Origin: Pirellulales bacterium
GTDB taxonomy: Bacteria > Planctomycetota > Planctomycetia > Pirellulales > UBA1268
Assembly (NCBI GenBank): GCA_017853835.1
Contig: JAFMIU010000030.1
Coordinates: 1-38,928, forward strand
Length of the DNA stretch: 38,928 nucleotides
Direction of reading: 5' to 3'
The notes beneath the pieces are model-generated. The model did not search any database and was not told where the DNA came from. It saw only the letters and a list, made by a program, of their open reading frames with translations. The translations under genes were made by a program, and so were the position numbers. Position 1 is the first letter of the stretch, and each line of letters starts with the position of its first letter. Positions 35,402-38,928 of the stretch are shown piece by piece.

Positions 35402-36505
35402 ATGCGACCCCGCCGCTCCCCGACCGACGACCTCCGCATCCAGGACATCAAGGAGCTGTCACCCCCGTCCCACCTGCTCCGGGAGCTTCCCTGCACCGAC
35501 GAGATCGGGCGGGTCGTGTCGTCGGCCCGCACGACGATTCACGACGTGCTCGTCGGCGACGACGACCGGCTGGTGGTGGTGATCGGGCCGTGCTCGATTC
35601 ACGATCCGGAGGCGGCGGTGGAATACGCCCGCCGTCTCCGGGCCGAGCAGGATCGGCTCGCCACCGACCTCGTCGTGGTGATGCGGGTCTATTTTGAGAA
35701 GCCCCGCACGACGGTCGGCTGGAAGGGGCTCATCAACGACCCCGACCTCGACGGCACCTTCCACATCAACAAGGGGCTCCGGCTCGCCCGTGAACTGCTC
35801 GTCGAGATCAATGAACTCGGCCTCCCGGCCGGATGCGAGTTTCTCGACATGATCACCCCGCAATACATCGCCGACCTCGTGGCCTGGGGAGCGATCGGCG
35901 CCCGCACCACCGAGAGCCAGGTGCACCGTGAACTCGCCTCCGGGCTCTCCTGCCCCGTGGGGTTCAAAAACGGCACCGACGGCAACGTGCGCATCGCCGC
36001 GGAGGCCATCCTTGCCGCCCGCCGCCCGCACCACTTCCTGTCGGTCACCAAGGGGGGCCACACCGCGATCGTTTCGACGAAGGGCAACGACGACTGCCAC
36101 ATCATCCTCCGCGGCGGCAAGGCCCCCAACTACGACTCGGCCAGCGTGCATGCCGCCTGCGACGAGCTCGCCCGCCATGGCCTCGACGGCCGCCTGATGA
36201 TCGACGCCTCACACGGCAACTCGTCGAAGCAGCACGAGCGGCAGCTCGTGGTGGCCGACGCGGTGGCCGAGCAACTCGAGGCCGGCGAACGGCGGATCGT
36301 GGGGGTGATGGTGGAGAGCAATCTCGTCGGCGGCCGGCAGGACCTCAAGCCGGGCCATGCCCTCATGCACGGACAATCGATCACCGACGCCTGCCTCGGC
36401 TGGGACGAGAGCGTGCAGCTGCTCGAGCGGCTCGCCGCGGGCGTGCGAGGCCGTCGCCTTCGGCTCGGCACCACACCCCGGCATCCGGCGGCGTCAGCCT
36501 CCTGA
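35402..36505 (+). CDS. 3-deoxy-7-phosphoheptulonate (DAHP) synthase, AroF/G/H type
   Basis: A 367-residue class I DAHP synthase joining PEP and erythrose 4-phosphate as the first step of aromatic amino acid synthesis. Motifs are VVVIGPCSIHDPEAA (metal Cys), MRVYFEKPRTTVGWKGLINDP, GCEFLDMITPQY, ARTTESQVHRELASGLSCPVGFKNGT, DCHIILRGG and MIDASHGNSSKQ with VMVESNLVGGRQDL. The length matches the E. coli isozymes. ATG 35402 has no visible ribosome binding site, so it may be leaderless. Which amino acid inhibits it cannot be told. A rhodanese gene follows after 19 bp. Confidence 0.95.
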   Translation: MRPRRSPTDDLRIQDIKELSPPSHLLRELPCTDEIGRVVSSARTTIHDVLVGDDDRLVVVIGPCSIHDPEAAVEYARRLRAEQDRLATDLVVVMRVYFEKPRTTVGWKGLINDPDLDGTFHINKGLRLARELLVEINELGLPAGCEFLDMITPQYIADLVAWGAIGARTTESQVHRELASGLSCPVGFKNGTDGNVRIAAEAILAARRPHHFLSVTKGGHTAIVSTKGNDDCHIILRGGKAPNYDSASVHAACDELARHGLDGRLMIDASHGNSSKQHERQLVVADAVAEQLEAGERRIVGVMVESNLVGGRQDLKPGHALMHGQSITDACLGWDESVQLLERLAAGVRGRRLRLGTTPRHPAASAS

Positions 36506-36524
36506 ACCCACGTTGTTCCAGACC

Positions 36525-36863
36525 ATGGCCGACCTCCCGCTCGAAATCTCCGCCGTCGACACAGCCGCCGCCCTGCGTGGCCCGGCCCCCCGTCCCGTGC
36601 TGCTCGACTGCCGGACTCCGGAGGAGTTTGCCACGGCTAGCATCGACGGAGCCGTGCTCATCCCGATGCAGGAGCTGACGGAGCGGATCGGCGAACTGGC
36701 CGGCCACGAAAACCGGCCCCTCATCGTACACTGCCACCACGGCATGCGAAGCCTGCGGGTGACCCGTTGGCTCCGCGACCACGGCTTTCCCCTGGCCCAG
36801 AGCATGGCCGGGGGAATCGAGGCCTGGACGACACACATCGACCCGTCCGTGCCCCGCTACTGA
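36525..36863 (+). CDS. Single-domain rhodanese
   Basis: A 112-residue protein with one rhodanese domain: VLLDCRTPEEFATASIDGAVLIPMQEL at the front and the active-site loop VHCHHGMRSLRVTRWL with catalytic Cys in CHHGMRS, then SMAGGIEAW. It is cytoplasmic, with no signal peptide. It should carry persulfide sulfur between donors and acceptors. ATG 36525 gives a normal-length domain. It lies between the DAHP synthase (19 bp) and Amt (40 bp) genes on one strand, probably one transcript. Confidence 0.92.
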   Translation: MADLPLEISAVDTAAALRGPAPRPVLLDCRTPEEFATASIDGAVLIPMQELTERIGELAGHENRPLIVHCHHGMRSLRVTRWLRDHGFPLAQSMAGGIEAWTTHIDPSVPRY

Positions 36864-36903
36864 CACCCTTCCCCTTTCCCCTCCGAGATCCCGAGGCCCA
36901 ACC

Positions 36904-38139
36904 ATGGACACCGCCCTGAACGCCGGCGACACCGCCTGGATGATCGTCGCCACCGCCCTCGTACTCTTCATGACGCTGCCGGGCCTCGCCCTCTTCTACG
37001 GCGGCCTCGTCCGGAGCAAGAACGTGCTTTCGGTGCTCGTGCAATGCTTCGCGCTGGCCGGCGTGATGTCGCTCCTCTGGGTCGCCTACGGCTACAGTCT
37101 CGCCTTCGGCACGGGAGGATCGCTCCACGCCGTCATCGGCACCGTCGACAAGGCCTTCCTGCGAGGCGTGGGCCTCGATGCCCTCACGGGCACGATCCCG
37201 GAGACGCTCTTCGTCGCGTTCCAGATGACCTTCGCGATCATCACGCCGGCGCTGATCGTCGGGGCCTTCGCCGAACGGATGAAGTTTGCGGGGATGATGC
37301 TGTTCAGCATCTTGTGGTTCACCTTTTCCTACATCCCGGTCTGCCACATGGCATGGGCCGGCGAGGGGGCCCTGTTCGTTCAGTGGGGTGTGCTCGACTT
37401 CGCCGGCGGCACCGTCGTGCACGTCAATGCCGGCATCGCCGCCCTCGTAGCGTGTGTGCTGATCGGCCCCCGCAAGGGCTTTCCCCGCCTGCCCATGCGG
37501 CCCCACAACCTCCCGCTCACCGTGATGGGGGCCGGCATGCTGTGGGTGGGCTGGTTTGGCTTCAACGCGGGCAGCGCCCTGGCCGCCAACGGCACCGCGG
37601 CGATGGCCCTCCTGGTAACCCACCTTGCCGCGGCGTCGGCCGCCACGATGTGGATGCTCATCGAGATGCGGGCGCACGGCAAGGCCTCCGCCCTCGGCAT
37701 CGTCACGGGCGCCGTCGCCGGACTCGTGGCGATCACGCCCGCCAGCGGCACGGCAGGTCCGCTCGGCGCGATCGTGCTGGGGGCGATCTCGGCCGGCGTG
37801 TGCTACCTCACGGCGACGAAGGTGAAGCACGCCTTCGGCTACGACGACAGCCTCGACGTCTTTGGCGTTCACGGCGTCGGGGGCATCATCGGCGCGGTGC
37901 TCACCGGCGTGTTCGCGTCACCGGCGTTGGGCGGATCCGGCATGGAACGCGACTCGATCGCCATGCAGGTCGCCGCTCAGGCGGCGAGCGTGGTCGTCAC
38001 GATCATCTGGAGCGGAGTCGTGTCGATCGTGGCTTACCTGCTCGTCGATCGGCTGGTGGGCATGCGGGCGAGCCTGGAAACCGAGCACATGGGGCTCGAC
38101 CTCTCCGAGCATCAGGAGCAGGGCTACGAGATCGTCTGA
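36904..38139 (+). CDS. amt: Ammonium transporter (Amt family)
   Basis: A 411-residue membrane channel with about eleven helices and no long signal peptide. Family motifs are TLPGLALFYGGLVRSKNVLS, the Phe gate and binding region FAIITPALIVGAFAERMKF, the first pore His in FAGGTVVHVNAG, WFGFNAGSALAANG and the second pore His in DVFGVHGVGGIIGAVLTGVFA. The C-terminal tail GMRASLETEHMGLDLSEHQEQGYEI carries the usual 'GLD...HgE.gY' element that contacts PII proteins. No glnK gene accompanies it here, although the tail is kept. Confidence 0.95.
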   Translation: MDTALNAGDTAWMIVATALVLFMTLPGLALFYGGLVRSKNVLSVLVQCFALAGVMSLLWVAYGYSLAFGTGGSLHAVIGTVDKAFLRGVGLDALTGTIPETLFVAFQMTFAIITPALIVGAFAERMKFAGMMLFSILWFTFSYIPVCHMAWAGEGALFVQWGVLDFAGGTVVHVNAGIAALVACVLIGPRKGFPRLPMRPHNLPLTVMGAGMLWVGWFGFNAGSALAANGTAAMALLVTHLAAASAATMWMLIEMRAHGKASALGIVTGAVAGLVAITPASGTAGPLGAIVLGAISAGVCYLTATKVKHAFGYDDSLDVFGVHGVGGIIGAVLTGVFASPALGGSGMERDSIAMQVAAQAASVVVTIIWSGVVSIVAYLLVDRLVGMRASLETEHMGLDLSEHQEQGYEIV

Positions 38140-38166
38140 TCGCCGCCGCCATCGACCGTCGGGCGG

Positions 38167-38364
38167 CTACTCGACCTTCATCCAGAACGGCGCGGCGGCG
38201 AACCAGGCCACCGTCGAGGCGAGCATGATCGTCTTGACCATGTCGTTCGACATCGAGGGCGCCGCGCCGGCCCCCGCCTGAATCGACTGCACCATGAAGA
38301 TGGCCGAGGGCAGCAGCGTGCCCGCGAGGGCGAGCAGGCCGATGATCATTGCTGGGGTTTTCAT
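38167..38364 (-). CDS. Small two-helix membrane protein beside an NCS1 permease
   Basis: A 65-residue protein with two hydrophobic segments (~4-27 and ~43-60), joined by an Ala/Gly/Ser/Asn-rich loop, and ending FWMKVE. I do not recognise a family. CAGGAG lies about 9 bases before ATG 38364, a good ribosome binding site. It follows the permease gene on the same strand with a 39-bp gap, so it may be an accessory subunit or simply a co-transcribed protein. Confidence 0.75.
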   Translation of the reverse strand: MKTPAMIIGLLALAGTLLPSAIFMVQSIQAGAGAAPSMSNDMVKTIMLASTVAWFAAAPFWMKVE

Positions 38365-38403
38365 GGGACGAACTCCTGATGGATCGGGTGAGAGCAGCGA
38401 CGG

Positions 38404-38928
38404 CTACGAGGCCCGCACGGGCAGGGCGTCGCGGGCGGCCATCTTCGACAACACGATGTAGATCAGACCGCACGCCACGGCGCACGGCAGCGGCAGGTAC
38501 GACGCAAACACCCCCTGCGTCTTGTAGAGCCACATGCCCGCCGCCACCGGCACGAGCCAGGAGACGAGCACGCTCATGTTGAATACCGACCCGGTGCGGG
38601 CCGCCGGATCGCGTGGGATGCCGACCGCATCGGCAAAGAAGTGATCGACGACGATGATCGCCCCGACCGGCGCGAGGATCGTGCCGTAGATGCCGACGAA
38701 ATCGAGCAGGTTCATGGCAAAGGCCGGAAAGATCCCGGCTGCGATGCACAGGCCGCCGGCGAGCATCGTGGCCGCAGAACGGGTGATGCCTGGAATCATC
38801 GCCTGAAACGCGAGACCGGCCCGGTAGATCGTCGGGTTGGCGGTGGTCCAGCCGGCGATGATCACGCAGATCAGCCCAGCCCAGCCGACGGCATCGTTGA
38901 CCATCGTGCCGGGATCCTTGCCCACCTG
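38404..38928 (-). CDS. NCS1-family (cytosine/purine/hydantoin permease-like) transporter, partial
   Basis: The C-terminal 174 residues of a multi-pass transporter; the frame stays open to the right edge, so the start lies outside the window. AGWTTANPTIYRAGLAFQAM matches the NCS1 helix-8 type 'N.Y.agl.l....P' element, and VGIYGTILAPVGAIIVVDHFF fits the following conserved 'P..gi...Dyf' region. The substrate (nucleobase, hydantoin, allantoin or thiamine in known members) cannot be chosen from this part. Confidence 0.8.
   Translation of the reverse strand, partial: QVGKDPGTMVNDAVGWAGLICVIIAGWTTANPTIYRAGLAFQAMIPGITRSAATMLAGGLCIAAGIFPAFAMNLLDFVGIYGTILAPVGAIIVVDHFFADAVGIPRDPAARTGSVFNMSVLVSWLVPVAAGMWLYKTQGVFASYLPLPCAVACGLIYIVLSKMAARDALPVRAS

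Overview
The window is GC-rich DNA (roughly two thirds G+C by eye) from what looks like a planctomycete, probably Pirellulales-like. This is inferred from three PEP-CTERM surface proteins with planctomycete-style short tails, a TMTC-like TPR membrane protein, a divergent GroES-like protein next to RNase III, DUF4410 and DUF2207 proteins, and a squalene-cyclase-fold protein coupled to an HlyD-like adaptor. No rRNA, tRNA, CRISPR array, phage gene or transposase was found. About 28 protein genes are supported, one of them cut by the right edge.

Layout. 1-465: no gene; five tandem copies of a ~64-bp hairpin-bearing repeat. 466-9674 (all minus strand): PEP-CTERM protein A; a sensor kinase translationally coupled to a sugar-binding-type periplasmic protein; a TMTC/TPR protein, a GH13 amylase and PEP-CTERM protein B. 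9881-15808 (minus): CHASE hybrid kinase -> BASS transporter -> AraC regulator. 15909-18300 (minus): alpha/beta hydrolase and a divergent GH28 enzyme. 18395-22982: a small conserved-type protein (+), a GIY-YIG protein (-), a prokaryotic pentameric ligand-gated channel (+), a DUF4410 protein (-) and a DUF2207 membrane protein (+). 22908-25267 (minus): PEP-CTERM protein C, GroES-like protein, RNase III. 25503-27880 (+): Do-type protease and pdxJ. 27877-29553 (-): alkaline phosphatase. 29716-32532 (+): PEP carboxylase. 32529-35275 (-): adaptor plus terpene-cyclase-fold protein. 35402-38139 (+): DAHP synthase, rhodanese, Amt. 38167-38928 (-): a small membrane protein and an NCS1 permease cut by the window end.

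The strongest unexplained signal is a shared repeated box upstream of all three PEP-CTERM genes (1163-1260, 9811-9844, 23852-23892). Copies recur every 21 or 22 bp, two helical turns, and lie about 80-220 bp before each start codon. Core words are shared between loci although the proteins are not similar outside the sorting tail. This suggests a common regulatory element for exosortase substrates. No exosortase and no dedicated regulator lies in the window, so the trans-acting partner is unknown.

Other points of interest are a binding protein / kinase pair with a 4-bp start-stop overlap and no permease, a hybrid kinase whose stop sits in the ribosome binding site of a transporter gene, a planctomycete pLGIC, a GH28 enzyme lacking two usual active-site residues, and two convergent gene pairs that end on the same CTAG palindrome.
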